From Gynurincola endophyticus (GTDB lineage: Bacteria; Bacteroidota; Bacteroidia; Chitinophagales; Chitinophagaceae): a DNA stretch of 64,000 bases. The stretch is taken from assembly GCF_003991195.1 (NCBI RefSeq), contig NZ_RCWL01000001.1:124001-188000 (forward strand). Direction: 5' to 3'. This document shows, one piece after another, positions 17,692 to 26,845 of this stretch. A model generated the notes under the pieces. It saw nothing but the letters and a program-made list of their open reading frames with translations. It made no database searches and was not told the DNA's origin. Numbering within the stretch: position 1 is the first letter of the stretch; every line of letters starts with the position of its first letter. A program made the position numbers and the translations under genes.

Positions 17692-18327
17692 CTACAGTCC
17701 GTTTGCGTTGATATAGTTAATAAGTGATGCGGTGTTTTTTACTTTGAGTTTCTTCAGGATATTATGTCTGTGTACTTCTACGGTTTTGATGGCAATTTGA
17801 AGCCGGTGAGCTACTTCTTTTGAGGAAAGTCCGTCTCTGATCAGATGAATTACTTCCAATTCTCTTTCCGAAAGGGTTTTGAGTCCTGGAAACTCATCTT
17901 CGTCAGTTAAGATTTGTTCGGAGAGAATATTTTTTACTTCCTGGCAGATATAGATATTACCATTGTGCACTTCCCGGATAGCGTCGAGCATTTCTTGTCG
18001 CGGAGAGTTTTTGGTAACGTACCCTCTGGCTCCGAGACGAAGCATTTTTTTTGCATATGAAGGCTGACTGTGCATGGATATCCCGATCACTTTTGACCCA
18101 GGCGAGAGTTTTCTGATTGATTTCAATACATCAAATCCGTTAATCGGAGCCATATTGATATCTAAAAGAATGATGTGAGGACGAAGGTCTTTGACAATTT
18201 CGATTGCGTCATGACCATTGCCAACCTCTGCGATCACTTCAAAACTTCCGTTTCTGTTTAACAAAAAAGACCATGTTTCGCGAATCAGGGTATGGTCATC
18301 AATGATCATTATCGAAATTTTGCTCAT
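17692..18327 (-). CDS. LuxR/NarL-type response regulator, orphan
   Basis: 211 residues: receiver domain (1-120) with acidic pair IIDDH near 9-12, phospho-acceptor Asp56 in LLDINM, conserved Lys in GYVTKNS; C-terminal LuxR HTH (about 145-208) with LSERELEVIHLIRDGLSSKEVAHRL and TVEVHRHNILKKLKV. No sensor kinase gene is adjacent, so the partner is elsewhere. A 730-bp gene-free stretch lies upstream. The target genes are not evident from this window. Confidence 0.9.
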   Translation of the reverse strand: MSKISIMIIDDHTLIRETWSFLLNRNGSFEVIAEVGNGHDAIEIVKDLRPHIILLDINMAPINGFDVLKSIRKLSPGSKVIGISMHSQPSYAKKMLRLGARGYVTKNSPRQEMLDAIREVHNGNIYICQEVKNILSEQILTDEDEFPGLKTLSERELEVIHLIRDGLSSKEVAHRLQIAIKTVEVHRHNILKKLKVKNTASLINYINANGL

Positions 18328-18900
18328 AAGCTCTAGTTTTCTTTCTTCTCATTTCATTCAACTTGAAATGTAAAGCGTATTGGTTTCAATAAAAAGATTA
18401 TTTCAAATAGATATTGATTGAAAATGGGATCTGAACATTGAGTTCTTTGGGAGAAATGCATCTCTGCTAATTTGATGAATTTTTCGCAAAAAATCATCAA
18501 AGCATCTGAAAAAAATTATTTTTTAGCAGATTCTTTGCGATATGTCAAAGTCTATACTCCATATTGGGGATGAGTGAACGATCATCCTTATGCTAATTTG
18601 TTTTTTGAAAGCTGTTTAAAAGCGGCGGATATATACTTTTGATGAGCAAATATACTGATCGTACACTATACATCACTGTGACTTTTTTATGACTTTTGGA
18701 GAAACCGGTTTTAGTTGGTTATTTTTTTTAATAACTGAATTTAAGAAACCTGACCGTATTAAATCTTTTTAAGGCAATGTATTTAGCTCTTGAGAGCATA
18801 TAGAATAAGCTTTTTGATAAGTTTGATCCGTTTCTGTTCATATGATTTTTTTAATAGATTTAAAAAAGCTAATGACTGTTCGCCGGTAATTGTATAAAAT

Positions 18901-18992
18901 CAGCTGACGCTAAGCTGTCTGGCAAGTGAGTAAAGAGAAAATTACAGGGGCAGGTACGGCTGGAAAGCCGCCTTTGCTGTCTAAAATGTAAT
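18901..18992 (+). ncRNA. Possible structured RNA element upstream of pyrH
   Basis: Two foldable parts: a 5-bp hairpin (18901-18905 with 18913-18917) and a longer stem closed by ATTACA/TGTAAT (18941-18946 with 18987-18992). Inside the latter, CGGCT/AGCCG (18957-18961, 18966-18970) encloses a GNRA-type GGAA tetraloop, extended by AGG/CCT and GC/GC pairs separated by two-base bulges. I know no RNA family that it matches, and a weak promoter lies downstream of it, so it may not be part of the pyrH leader. Confidence 0.3.
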
Positions 18993-19006
18993 ATTTACAA
19001 AAAGCT

Positions 19007-19037
19007 TTTAGCGAAAACGCCGAAAAGTTTATCTTCG
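19007..19037 (+). promoter_or_regulatory. Weak candidate promoter of pyrH
   Basis: TTTA at 19007-19010, 19-nt spacer, TATCTTCG at 19030-19037 (one mismatch to TAnnTTTG), about 22 nt before the pyrH ATG. Confidence 0.4.
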
Positions 19038-19059
19038 CACTCAATATATATAGTTGTCT

Positions 19060-19773
19060 ATGCTACCAAAATACAAACGCGTACTCGTAAAATTATCCGG
19101 AGAATCTTTAATGGGGTCAAACAGTTACGGATTAGACCCAGCTGTTATTGAGCAATATTCAAGAGATATCAAAGAAATCGCTGACTTAGGAGTTCAGGTA
19201 GCAGTTGTAATCGGTGGTGGCAACATTTATAGAGGAATGAATGAAGCTGAAACCGGTATTGAAAGAGCTCATGGTGACTATATGGGCATGTTAGCGACTG
19301 TGATTAACGGTATGGCTTTACAGGCGATGCTTGAAAAAGTAGGTGTGTTCACTCGTTTGCAGTCAGCCATTAAAATGGAGCAAATTGCAGAACCTTACAT
19401 CAGAAGAAGAGCAATCCGCCACGTTGAAAAAGGAAGAGTGGTGATTTTTGGTGCAGGAACCGGAAACCCTTACTTCACCACAGATACTGCCGGTTCTCTG
19501 AGAGCAATCGAAATTCAGGCAGATGTTATCTTGAAAGGTACCCGTGTAGATGGTATTTATACAGCTGATCCTGAAAAGGATCCAACCGCTAAAAAGTATG
19601 ATACTATTACTTTTAATGAGTGTATTCAGAACGATCTGAGAGTGATGGACATGACGGCTTTCACACTTTGTAAAGAAAACAACTTACCAATTATCGTTTT
19701 CGATATGAACAAGCCTGGAAATTTAATGAAAGTTGTTTGCGGAGAACGTGTTGGAACTCTTGTAAAAGGTTAG
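19060..19773 (+). CDS. pyrH: UMP kinase PyrH
   Basis: Phosphorylates UMP to UDP in pyrimidine synthesis. I take the ATG at 19060 ([19 protein letters not shown]); a TTG two codons earlier is less likely. Amino-acid-kinase fold with [11 protein letters not shown] near 48, [27 protein letters not shown], and the C-terminal [15 protein letters not shown]. About 237 residues, as usual. In many bacteria pyrH follows tsf and precedes frr; here it stands alone, 37 kb from rpsB-tsf, with no frr next to it. Confidence 0.95.
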   Translation: MLPKYKRVLVKLSGESLMGSNSYGLDPAVIEQYSRDIKEIADLGVQVAVVIGGGNIYRGMNEAETGIERAHGDYMGMLATVINGMALQAMLEKVGVFTRLQSAIKMEQIAEPYIRRRAIRHVEKGRVVIFGAGTGNPYFTTDTAGSLRAIEIQADVILKGTRVDGIYTADPEKDPTAKKYDTITFNECIQNDLRVMDMTAFTLCKENNLPIIVFDMNKPGNLMKVVCGERVGTLVKG

Positions 19774-19791
19774 TATTCAATATTTTGCGAG

Positions 19792-19822
19792 TTTTCAGAT
19801 TTGCTTCTTGCAAATCTGAAAA
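19792..19822 (+). terminator. Terminator of pyrH
   Basis: 13-bp perfect stem (19792-19804 with 19810-19822), 5-nt loop, followed by a short T-run, 18 nt after the stop codon. Confidence 0.75.
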
Positions 19823-19928
19823 TTTCATACTATCTTGACCGGAAGAAGTAAAACCCACTTCCCCCGGTTACGTAATATCCCATGAATGACTTGCTTTATT
19901 TGTAAACCGTGAGTCCCTTAATACAATC

Positions 19929-20912
19929 ATGACATTTCTTACTATTCTTGTAGATTTCTTTGCAAACTTCGGTTGGCTGGAGATCATTATACTGCAATCA
20001 GCTTCGATTGTATTAGGGTATTTTATTCATTTTTTTGTAAGCGGCCCACGGGTTCAAAAAAGAACTGATAAGTCGATCACTGATGCCGATACCTGGCGGA
20101 TGAAGTTTTACGAAGAACAGGCTAATTATAAAAAACTACAGGAAGAGTTTCGTGCAACTTCTAAAGATGCTATGGAACAAATCAGGTTCTCTAACAATGA
20201 AATTGAAGTATTGAAACAGGAAATCGATCAGTTAGAAGAACTTTTGAAAAAATATCAGTCTACCAAAATTCCTGCAAACTATCTCGATCAGCTGTATAAT
20301 ACACAGCACCACCTGATAGAACATCAGCAAAACATTCATAAACTTCTACAGCAAATTGAAGACTATCAGAACAGAGAATCTCAATTCAATAACGCACTGG
20401 AGCTTACGAAAAGATTACAGAAGGAAAATCATGATTTACGCCTTGCGATCAATGAAAGAGACGGTCATATCGAGAAAGTAAATCAGGAGCTCGAGCTGTA
20501 TGCTGATTTGAGAACAAGGCTCGAACAATCTTATACCGATTACAAAGAATTACAAGAGAAGCTGGTAAAAGTTGAAACCTATATTTCTTCTCCTAAACAT
20601 AGAAGTTTTGATTACGATGAGTTGCAGTACCATCACCTTGAGCTGGCAAAAGAATACGATGATGCCAAATCAAAACAGTTCAAATTGATGGAAGAAAATC
20701 AACGGTTGGTTCGTTTGTTGACTGACACAGAAGACCGCCTGAAAGAAGCTAACTTCCAACGTCAGCAATTACAGAAAAAAATGACTTATCTCGAAGCTTT
20801 TAATAAAGATCTTCAATTGCTCTGCGAACAAAATAAGAAATTAGACACACAGGTAAAACGAATGCTGGATGTAGAACATCAGTTAAATAAGAAATCGATT
20901 AATAACGATTAA
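19929..20912 (+). CDS. Membrane-anchored coiled-coil protein of unknown function
   Basis: 327 residues. One N-terminal membrane segment (WLEIIILQSASIVLGYFIHFF, about 16-36) is followed by a long, highly charged helical region from about 50 to the end, with heptad-like repeats (for example EIEVLKQEIDQLEELLKKYQ and HIEKVNQELELYADLRTRLE). This is a single-pass protein with a cytoplasmic coiled coil. I do not recognise a named family. It converges on the patatin-like gene, overlapping it by 14 bp, and is separated from pyrH by a terminator, so it is its own unit. Confidence 0.7.
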   Translation: MTFLTILVDFFANFGWLEIIILQSASIVLGYFIHFFVSGPRVQKRTDKSITDADTWRMKFYEEQANYKKLQEEFRATSKDAMEQIRFSNNEIEVLKQEIDQLEELLKKYQSTKIPANYLDQLYNTQHHLIEHQQNIHKLLQQIEDYQNRESQFNNALELTKRLQKENHDLRLAINERDGHIEKVNQELELYADLRTRLEQSYTDYKELQEKLVKVETYISSPKHRSFDYDELQYHHLELAKEYDDAKSKQFKLMEENQRLVRLLTDTEDRLKEANFQRQQLQKKMTYLEAFNKDLQLLCEQNKKLDTQVKRMLDVEHQLNKKSINND

Positions 20913-23103
20913 TCTTTTGCTTGTTCATAAATGCTTTTGATTGTACCTGAATGAGGCTATCCATCCGTTTCATTACAAAGTCACTCATCACCCAGTTCAT
21001 AGGGTATCTGAATCTTACTTTATCTACGAGTGTAATGGTATCATAACTGAATGCCCGATCACTGATGTAATTGATCAACCGGTAGTCATTGGTATTTGTT
21101 TGCATGTCATAAGCCCCCATTACTGTAATCAATGGTGATAAGAAATCGTTCACCATCGGTAGTGTTTTCTCCAGTTTAACTCCTCCCCGCGGTGCATTTT
21201 TGATATGCAGTATTTTAAATTGAATGCGGTTCCGGTATTTTTTATATTTTTCATTCTGATCAATGATTGCTTTTGTTTCTCCTAATAATTCCTGTATAAA
21301 CCCTGCTCCCGAGTTATCAAAATAACCTCCATCTACATAATAGTGTACTGTTTTGTTTTTTGCGTTAATTCTGCCGGCAGGACTTATATAAGGGAACCTC
21401 GCACTTAGGAAAGCTGCCGAACTAATGGTGAGTGTTGAGTCGGGGCTCATTATATGTAAAATATCTTCTCTGTTGTTGAAGCGGTTGTATCCATAGGCAA
21501 GGTTAGTGACTAATGCCGGAGAGCCATCTTGCATTCTGGTAACATTGAAAGCAAAAATAGGCGCATAATTATAAGCGTCGTTGGTAAAAAGGTATTGAAT
21601 AGGTAAATGTTTATCTTTTAACTGCATTGATTGATCAAAAGCCTGTTCAAGTTTTATGTTACGATCAATAGAAGTAAAAGAAATTGGTAAAAGATACCTT
21701 CCCAGGTCGAATGAGAGAAAATAACTTAACCCCGGAGATAAAAGATCTGCTTCAAATACTTTTCTCACTGAATGAAAAAGCGGTTCATCTGCTGTTTTTG
21801 ATTTTGCTTTATACAAAAAACTTGCTGCCCCAACACTACCTCCTGATGCACTGGATATAGCGAACATGTGCTGATAGAAAGATTGTTCAGAATCAAATTG
21901 ACTGGTTTCCTGAAGATAGGCCAGCACCCCGCCGGTCCACCAGCCAGCTCTGCTGGCGCCTCCGTTTGCGAGTACAAAGTACATGGGTATTTCATAATCT
22001 CCATTTTCATCAAACTGTTGTAAGAAACTTTCAATATGTTCTGATAAACGTTTTTGAGCAGGTAATTCGTTTTGATTGGCCGCTATGGTTCGTACATAAT
22101 GGTTTTCAGACTGACCGAATAATAAGGCTATAATGAATATAAATACATAAATATTGAAGCCGATTTTTATCGAACAGAATATAATAAAGTTAATCACACC
22201 AATGATGATGGCGATTGCTAATAGTAAGAAGGTAAGCGGGCCGAGTGTTTGAACGGCCTGAATATCGGCTACGCATACTGCATATATCAGAAAAACTGCA
22301 ATTCCGATAACGTTGAAAATAAAAAAAGAAGCAGCAAACTTATTTTGTATACCGAAGAAATTCAATACCCTGTAATAAAATTGATTTGTATTGAATGATC
22401 TGTCTTCATATTTAATCAATAATGTTTTTCTAATGAGCTGTACAATGAATACGGTAAGCATGCCGGTAATTGGAATGGTAGAATGATTAGGTGTTTGATC
22501 AATATGAATTTTGAAGAAATAATAACCAAAGGTAAAGGCAAGAATACTAATGAATAGATACCTGATAAGTATGTTTTCAGGATGATGGCGTTCATTTTTT
22601 TTATTTATCCGGTTTAACAGTACATAAAATGAATACTGCAGAATGAAGAATACGGAGAATTCCTTGATGAACTTTGCAGACGAGTATACACCTTCTGAAT
22701 AATGAGCTATTCTAAAAAAAGAGGCGATAATAATACTGTAAGCGATGTAAGCAATAATAATTGATACGGATCCGAAGTATTGTTTTGAGGGGTAAAAAGG
22801 ATGTGATAACAAAATTTTGGGAGTGGTAGCACTAACCAATGAGGGTGTTTTTTCCCGTTCAAACCTCCGCACTTTGTTGATTCCTATAATTTCGGAGCTG
22901 TGCCATATCATATAGAAAAGGAAGAGACTCGCCAGTATAAATAGCCAGGGGTCTTTTTTTGAATGAACCTGCATGTATAAAAGATCTCTGCTTTGTGCTA
23001 TACTCCAGAAAACCTGATAGAGTAAAGCACATACTACTATACTTGGAAAGTACGCCCATATGGCAATGAATAAATGGGCAATGAAAAGACGTATCTTGTT
23101 CAT
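20899..23103 (-). CDS. Patatin-like phospholipase fused to a multi-pass membrane domain
   Basis: 734 residues from the ATG at 23103 (a TTG five codons earlier is less likely). Residues 1 to about 330 hold roughly eight or nine membrane helices; the remaining 400 residues are a patatin-like lipase domain. Motifs: NGGASRAGWWTGG as the oxyanion loop (about 380), SSASGGSVGAASF as the nucleophile elbow (about 418), and DGGYFDNSGAGF with the catalytic Asp (about 591). The elbow reads S-x-S-G-G instead of the usual G-x-S-x-G. It is predicted to hydrolyse membrane lipids at the inner membrane. No partner gene. Confidence 0.78.
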   Translation of the reverse strand: MNKIRLFIAHLFIAIWAYFPSIVVCALLYQVFWSIAQSRDLLYMQVHSKKDPWLFILASLFLFYMIWHSSEIIGINKVRRFEREKTPSLVSATTPKILLSHPFYPSKQYFGSVSIIIAYIAYSIIIASFFRIAHYSEGVYSSAKFIKEFSVFFILQYSFYVLLNRINKKNERHHPENILIRYLFISILAFTFGYYFFKIHIDQTPNHSTIPITGMLTVFIVQLIRKTLLIKYEDRSFNTNQFYYRVLNFFGIQNKFAASFFIFNVIGIAVFLIYAVCVADIQAVQTLGPLTFLLLAIAIIIGVINFIIFCSIKIGFNIYVFIFIIALLFGQSENHYVRTIAANQNELPAQKRLSEHIESFLQQFDENGDYEIPMYFVLANGGASRAGWWTGGVLAYLQETSQFDSEQSFYQHMFAISSASGGSVGAASFLYKAKSKTADEPLFHSVRKVFEADLLSPGLSYFLSFDLGRYLLPISFTSIDRNIKLEQAFDQSMQLKDKHLPIQYLFTNDAYNYAPIFAFNVTRMQDGSPALVTNLAYGYNRFNNREDILHIMSPDSTLTISSAAFLSARFPYISPAGRINAKNKTVHYYVDGGYFDNSGAGFIQELLGETKAIIDQNEKYKKYRNRIQFKILHIKNAPRGGVKLEKTLPMVNDFLSPLITVMGAYDMQTNTNDYRLINYISDRAFSYDTITLVDKVRFRYPMNWVMSDFVMKRMDSLIQVQSKAFMNKQKINRY

Positions 23104-23292
23104 AGATAAGGTTTGCAATTATCAGAAGCGTAAAAATAAAAAATCGTTTACCGGATTATGGTGAGGGTAGGATATGATTTTTTCTTAGATTTTGGGTAAG
23201 AGTTTGTAACACTTGATGTTGGCCGGCTGTTTTAGCTGATCAATGATTTAATAGATGCGTAAATGGTTATGGTTTTATGAATGTACAAAAAA

Positions 23293-23324
23293 AAGAGACT
23301 GCCTGTTTAAAAAGACAATCTCTT
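23293..23324 (-). terminator. Terminator of obgE
   Basis: 12-bp stem (23293-23304 with 23313-23324). Two mismatches become G-U pairs only in minus-strand RNA, and the T-run lies on the minus strand, so it acts on obgE. Confidence 0.75.
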
Positions 23325-23346
23325 CAAAAATATATAATAACTATTC

Positions 23347-24348
23347 TTATTCCTGACTTTCAGTCATTACCTGCCACAATTTATCTTTCAGTTCCTGCAA
23401 TCCAGTATTTGTCATTGAGGAGATAAATACAATTGGATAATCTCCTGGTAATTCGTTTACAATTGCTTCTTTTAGCTCTTCATCGAGCATATCTGACTTA
23501 CTTACTGCAATTACAAATTGTTTGTGAAGTAGTTCGGGATTATATTGTTCGAGTTCGTTTACGAGTATCTGAAATTCTTTTTTATGATCTGCAGAGTCGG
23601 CCGGAATCAGGAATAAAAGAATTGAATTTCTTTCGATATGGCGTAAGAAACGATGTCCTAAGCCTTTACCTTCAGCCGCTCCTTCAATAATACCGGGTAA
23701 ATCGGCAATACAGAAAGATTTACCTCCCCGGTATTCGACCATGCCTAACTGTGGTGTTAAGGTGGTAAAAGCGTAGTTGGCAATTTTGGGTTTGGCTGCT
23801 GTTATTACGCTTAATAAAGTTGATTTTCCGGCATTCGGAAAGCCTACAAGCCCAACATCTGCCAATACTTTCAATTCCAGCACTTTCCATCCTTCCACAC
23901 CGGGTTCACCGGGTTGTGCATGTTCCGGAGCCTGATTGGTAGGTGTAGCGAAGTTTGCATTTCCTAAACCGCCACGGCCACCGCGCATCAGAATCACTTC
24001 TTGTCCGTCTTCAAGAATTTCGGCTTCTACTTCATCGGTTTCTTCATCACGTGCTATTGTTCCTAATGGAACTTCAATGATCACATCTTTACCGAAACGT
24101 CCGGTACAGTTGTTTCCACTTCCGCCCTCTCCGTTTTCGGCTAATACGTTTTTAAAGTAGCGAAGGTGAAGTAAAGTCCAGAGATGTTTACTGCCACGTA
24201 AAATAATATGTCCGCCACGTCCACCGTCACCACCGTCAGGGCCTGCTTTAGCGTTAAATTTTGTACGCATAAAGTGTTTACTCCCTGCTCCTCCGTGACC
24301 TGAGCGGCAAAAGATTCTAATCTGATCTACAAAGTTTGATTTTTCCAC
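23347..24348 (-). CDS. obgE: Ribosome-associated GTPase ObgE/CgtA
   Basis: Essential GTPase of late 50S assembly and stress response. I start at the GTG at 24348, giving the normal N-terminus ([20 protein letters not shown]); the longer open frame upstream has no homology-like text. Obg glycine-rich fold: [47 protein letters not shown]. GTPase: GFPNAGKST (G1), [25 protein letters not shown] (G3/switch II), AVSKSDML (G4). About 333 residues. A full -7 element TACCTTTG ends only four nt before the GTG, suggesting a leaderless mRNA. Confidence 0.93.
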   Translation of the reverse strand: MEKSNFVDQIRIFCRSGHGGAGSKHFMRTKFNAKAGPDGGDGGRGGHIILRGSKHLWTLLHLRYFKNVLAENGEGGSGNNCTGRFGKDVIIEVPLGTIARDEETDEVEAEILEDGQEVILMRGGRGGLGNANFATPTNQAPEHAQPGEPGVEGWKVLELKVLADVGLVGFPNAGKSTLLSVITAAKPKIANYAFTTLTPQLGMVEYRGGKSFCIADLPGIIEGAAEGKGLGHRFLRHIERNSILLFLIPADSADHKKEFQILVNELEQYNPELLHKQFVIAVSKSDMLDEELKEAIVNELPGDYPIVFISSMTNTGLQELKDKLWQVMTESQE

Positions 24349-24352
24349 GCTG

Positions 24353-24360
24353 CAAAGGTA
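24353..24360 (-). promoter_or_regulatory. -7 element of obgE, four nt from the start codon
   Basis: On the minus strand TACCTTTG (exact TAnnTTTG) is followed by CAGC and then the GTG start. No good -33 element is seen at the expected distance. Confidence 0.45.
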
Positions 24361-24516
24361 GTTTATTCCTGCTTTAGTTGGAAGGTGAGGTGGTAAATTG
24401 AAAGTTGAAAGTTGAAAAATGGAAAACGGACTACGCGTTTTTATGTAATGTGCCGGTATCAATTAGTTAATAAGAAAATGAATGTTCTTAATGGTGAAAA
24501 TTACAACTTCTTCAAC

Positions 24517-25134
24517 TCACTCTCCTCTCTCCGCTCTTCCTTCTCCATTGATTTTCAGCCAGGTCTGGTAACTGGGGAGTTGTTCGGGTCTGTTAGCCGG
24601 TATTTCTGTTAAAGGCTCGCAAGGCTTGAGTGTTTGGTGTAAGGTAGCTGGTAATGAGCGATAAAGGGCTGTTCCTTTGTTTTTCCATTCCATCATTTCA
24701 TCAGAGACGGATTTGATAATTTTCGCCGGATTGCCCACTATTAAGCTGCGTTTAGGAAATTTTTCGCCTGCTTTCAGAAATGACAGTGCACCTACAATGC
24801 ACTCTTCCTCCAATACTACATCATCCATTACTACTGCGTTCATGCCTACCATGCATCTTTTACCGATGTGTGCACCGTGGATGATGGCACCGTGTCCGAT
24901 ATGTGCTTCTTCTTCCAAACGAACGGTTACGCCGGGAAACATATGAATAGTGCAGTTTTCCTGCACATTGCAGCCATCGGCGATGATGATCTGGCCCCAG
25001 TCGCCACGAATAGCGGCACCGGGTCCGATGTAAACATCTTTGCCGATAATTACATTACCCGTAACGGTTGCCTGTGGGTGTACAAAAGCTGTAGGATGTA
25101 TTACTGGTATAAAATCTTCAAATGCGTAAATCAT
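24517..25134 (-). CDS. paaY: PaaY-type gamma-carbonic-anhydrase-fold hexapeptide protein
   Basis: 205 residues of left-handed beta-helix repeats (VIIGKDVYIGPGAAIRGDWG). Zinc-type histidines are present in CTIHMFPG and HIGHGAIIHGAHIG. PaaY is a thioesterase that removes dead-end CoA adducts of phenylacetate breakdown. It is the last gene of the paa run, and paaI starts close by. The final ten residues are encoded by a monotonous A/G tract and end in TGA, the only TGA stop among the intact genes of the window; the true functional C-terminus may be earlier. Confidence 0.83.
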   Translation of the reverse strand: MIYAFEDFIPVIHPTAFVHPQATVTGNVIIGKDVYIGPGAAIRGDWGQIIIADGCNVQENCTIHMFPGVTVRLEEEAHIGHGAIIHGAHIGKRCMVGMNAVVMDDVVLEEECIVGALSFLKAGEKFPKRSLIVGNPAKIIKSVSDEMMEWKNKGTALYRSLPATLHQTLKPCEPLTEIPANRPEQLPSYQTWLKINGEGRAERGE

Positions 25135-25135
25135 A

Positions 25136-25552
25136 TTATGAATTTACAAGCGGTTTTCCGGTTCTGAAGCAGGTACCTTTAAAGTGTGCGGCAGCTTCTC
25201 CGGTTTGATTAAAGATTGTAACATGGTAGAGACCGGTGCTTTTACCATTGTGTAACTCTTTCGCTTCGGCGGTGATGATATCACCCACTTTCAATGGTTT
25301 ATTAAATGTGATGGAAGTGTCTAGCGCAACCGAAAGATTGTTACGGTTATTGCAAGCAAAAGCAAATGCACTGTCTGCTAACGAAAATGCAATTCCACCG
25401 TGAATAATTCCGAATCCGTTTACCATTTCGGGTCTGATAGCCATTCTGATTTTAGAATAACCTTCTTCAACAGCAATTATTTCGATGCCAAGCCAACGAC
25501 TGAAAGCGTCGTGCTCCATCATATGATCAACTACTTGTTTGGGTGTATGCAT
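25136..25552 (-). CDS. paaI: Hydroxyphenylacetyl-CoA thioesterase PaaI
   Basis: 138-residue hot-dog thioesterase that rescues CoA trapped in unproductive ring-hydroxylated CoA esters. Family text: NGFGIIHGGIAFSLADSAFAFACNN with the catalytic Asp, SITFNKPLKVGDIITAEAKELHNGKSTG. It lies between paaG (6 nt away) and paaY (1 nt away), so it is translationally coupled in the operon. Confidence 0.92.
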   Translation of the reverse strand: MHTPKQVVDHMMEHDAFSRWLGIEIIAVEEGYSKIRMAIRPEMVNGFGIIHGGIAFSLADSAFAFACNNRNNLSVALDTSITFNKPLKVGDIITAEAKELHNGKSTGLYHVTIFNQTGEAAAHFKGTCFRTGKPLVNS

Positions 25553-25558
25553 AATTAT

Positions 25559-26338
25559 TTATTGACCCGTAAAATTGGGTGCTCTTTTTTCAAGAAATGC
25601 GGCAACTCCTTCCTGATGGTCTTTCGACGTAGCAGCAGTTTGTTGCAGTTTATCTTCGAGTGCCAGTTGCTCTTCTAATGAATTAGACATGCTTTGATTT
25701 AAGGCTTGTTTGGTATGAGCAAGTCCTTTAGTGGGCATCGCTGCCAGCTGATGAGCTATTTTTAAAGCCTCTTCCTCGAATTGATCAGCAGGGAGCGTTT
25801 TGTAAATCATTCCCCATTTCTCTGCATCGATGGCTGAAACTTTATCACCCAGCATCATGATGGCACTGGCTTTTTGAAATCCGATTAATCTGGGTAAAAA
25901 AAATGTTCCTCCGCTATCGGGGATTAAGCCGATTTTAGAAAAAGCTTGTATGAAACTGGCATTCTCACTGGCTATAACAATATCACAGGCGAGAGCTATA
26001 TTAGCTCCGGCTCCGGCTGCCACTCCATTTACGGCTGCTACCACCGGTTTAGGAATATTTCTTATTTTATGAATAATAGGATTGTAATGTTCGCTTAAAA
26101 TTTGTGCGAGGGTAGGGCCGTCATCTGCAATAATTTCTTCCAGGTCCTGCCCTGCAGAAAATCCCTTTCCGTTACCTGTAATATAGATACATCTGATAAC
26201 AGCATCAGTTGCAAATTCTTCTAGTACATCCTGAAACAGTAATGCTTTTTCGCGAATGAATGCATTCAGTTTGGTAGGGCGGTTTAATCTGATAATTCCA
26301 ACCGATCCGTTAATTTCTTTGATAATAGTAGATTCCAT
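25559..26338 (-). CDS. paaG: 2-(1,2-epoxy-1,2-dihydrophenyl)acetyl-CoA isomerase PaaG
   Basis: Converts the ring epoxide to oxepin-CoA before PaaZ opens it. 259-residue crotonase fold. The order GNGKGFSAGQDLEE, AAVNGVAAGAGANIALACDIVIAS, FIQAFSKIGLIPDSGGTFFLPRLIG and the C-terminal FLEKRAPNFTGQ follow E. coli PaaG closely, including the absence of the hydratase glutamates and presence of the Asp in LIPDSGG. Between paaD (3 nt) and paaI (6 nt). Confidence 0.92.
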   Translation of the reverse strand: MESTIIKEINGSVGIIRLNRPTKLNAFIREKALLFQDVLEEFATDAVIRCIYITGNGKGFSAGQDLEEIIADDGPTLAQILSEHYNPIIHKIRNIPKPVVAAVNGVAAGAGANIALACDIVIASENASFIQAFSKIGLIPDSGGTFFLPRLIGFQKASAIMMLGDKVSAIDAEKWGMIYKTLPADQFEEEALKIAHQLAAMPTKGLAHTKQALNQSMSNSLEEQLALEDKLQQTAATSKDHQEGVAAFLEKRAPNFTGQ

Positions 26339-26341
26339 TAA

Positions 26342-26845
26342 TTAATGACATTTAAAGTAATCAAATGTTTCCAGACAATGATTGCATTTGTAAAGTGCTT
26401 TACAGGCAGTAGAACCGAAAGATGATAGCAACGAGGTTTGGTCTGAATTGCACTGAGGACAATGAACGGTTACTTCTTTTTGAAACAACTGAATACCACA
26501 AACATGATCTGATTGTTCTACCGGAGGAGCTATGCCGTATGCTTTTAGTTTTTGGCGGGCTTGCTGAGTCATCCAGTCGGTTGTCCATGCAGGCGATAAG
26601 GTTACTTCCAGTTGATGTGGAATATTTTGTTGATTCAGCAGCGTGCCGATATCTTCAAGAATGGCGTCAACAGCCGGACAAGCCGTATAGGTAGGAGTGA
26701 TCACAATTTTCCAATGATCATTTACCCAGCTAACATCTCTTACCATGCCAAGGTCTTGTATGGTTAAAACCGGTATTTCCGGATCATGAATCTGTTCCAG
26801 TAATATACTCAGTTCATCTTTTGATATAGTAGATGGGTTTACCAT
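26342..26845 (-). CDS. paaD: Phenylacetyl-CoA epoxidase assembly protein PaaD
   Basis: 167 residues. The N-terminal half is a DUF59/MIP18-type domain (DPEIPVLTIQDLGMVRDVSW, TPTYTACPAVDAI with the conserved cysteine), and the C-terminal part carries a four-cysteine zinc-binding cluster (CPQC and CNHC, with ACKALYKC between). PaaD is needed for maturation of the iron-sulfur reductase PaaE. It overlaps paaC by 7 bp. Confidence 0.9.
   Translation of the reverse strand: MVNPSTISKDELSILLEQIHDPEIPVLTIQDLGMVRDVSWVNDHWKIVITPTYTACPAVDAILEDIGTLLNQQNIPHQLEVTLSPAWTTDWMTQQARQKLKAYGIAPPVEQSDHVCGIQLFQKEVTVHCPQCNSDQTSLLSSFGSTACKALYKCNHCLETFDYFKCH

Larger units (their letters stand above)
18328..19059. other. 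732-bp gene-free region between the response regulator and pyrH
   Basis: A/T-rich sequence with stops in all frames and no coding signal that I can see. It holds the divergent promoters of the two flanking genes and, near its right end (18901-18992), a compact folded element described separately. The distance is unusual for this otherwise dense window. Confidence 0.6.

Noticed and set aside
24398-24418. Three tandem TTGAAAG units upstream of obgE
   Set aside because: A short simple repeat in an intergenic region; no sign of a CRISPR or a binding array.
24349-24462. Longer N-terminus of ObgE from the upstream frame
   Set aside because: The extra residues derive from the promoter and the TTGAAAG repeat; normal Obg text begins at the GTG.
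24868-25167. Antisense frames across paaY and other genes (several of 60-130 codons)
   Set aside because: They mirror strong codon patterns of the real genes on the opposite strand and show no family motif.
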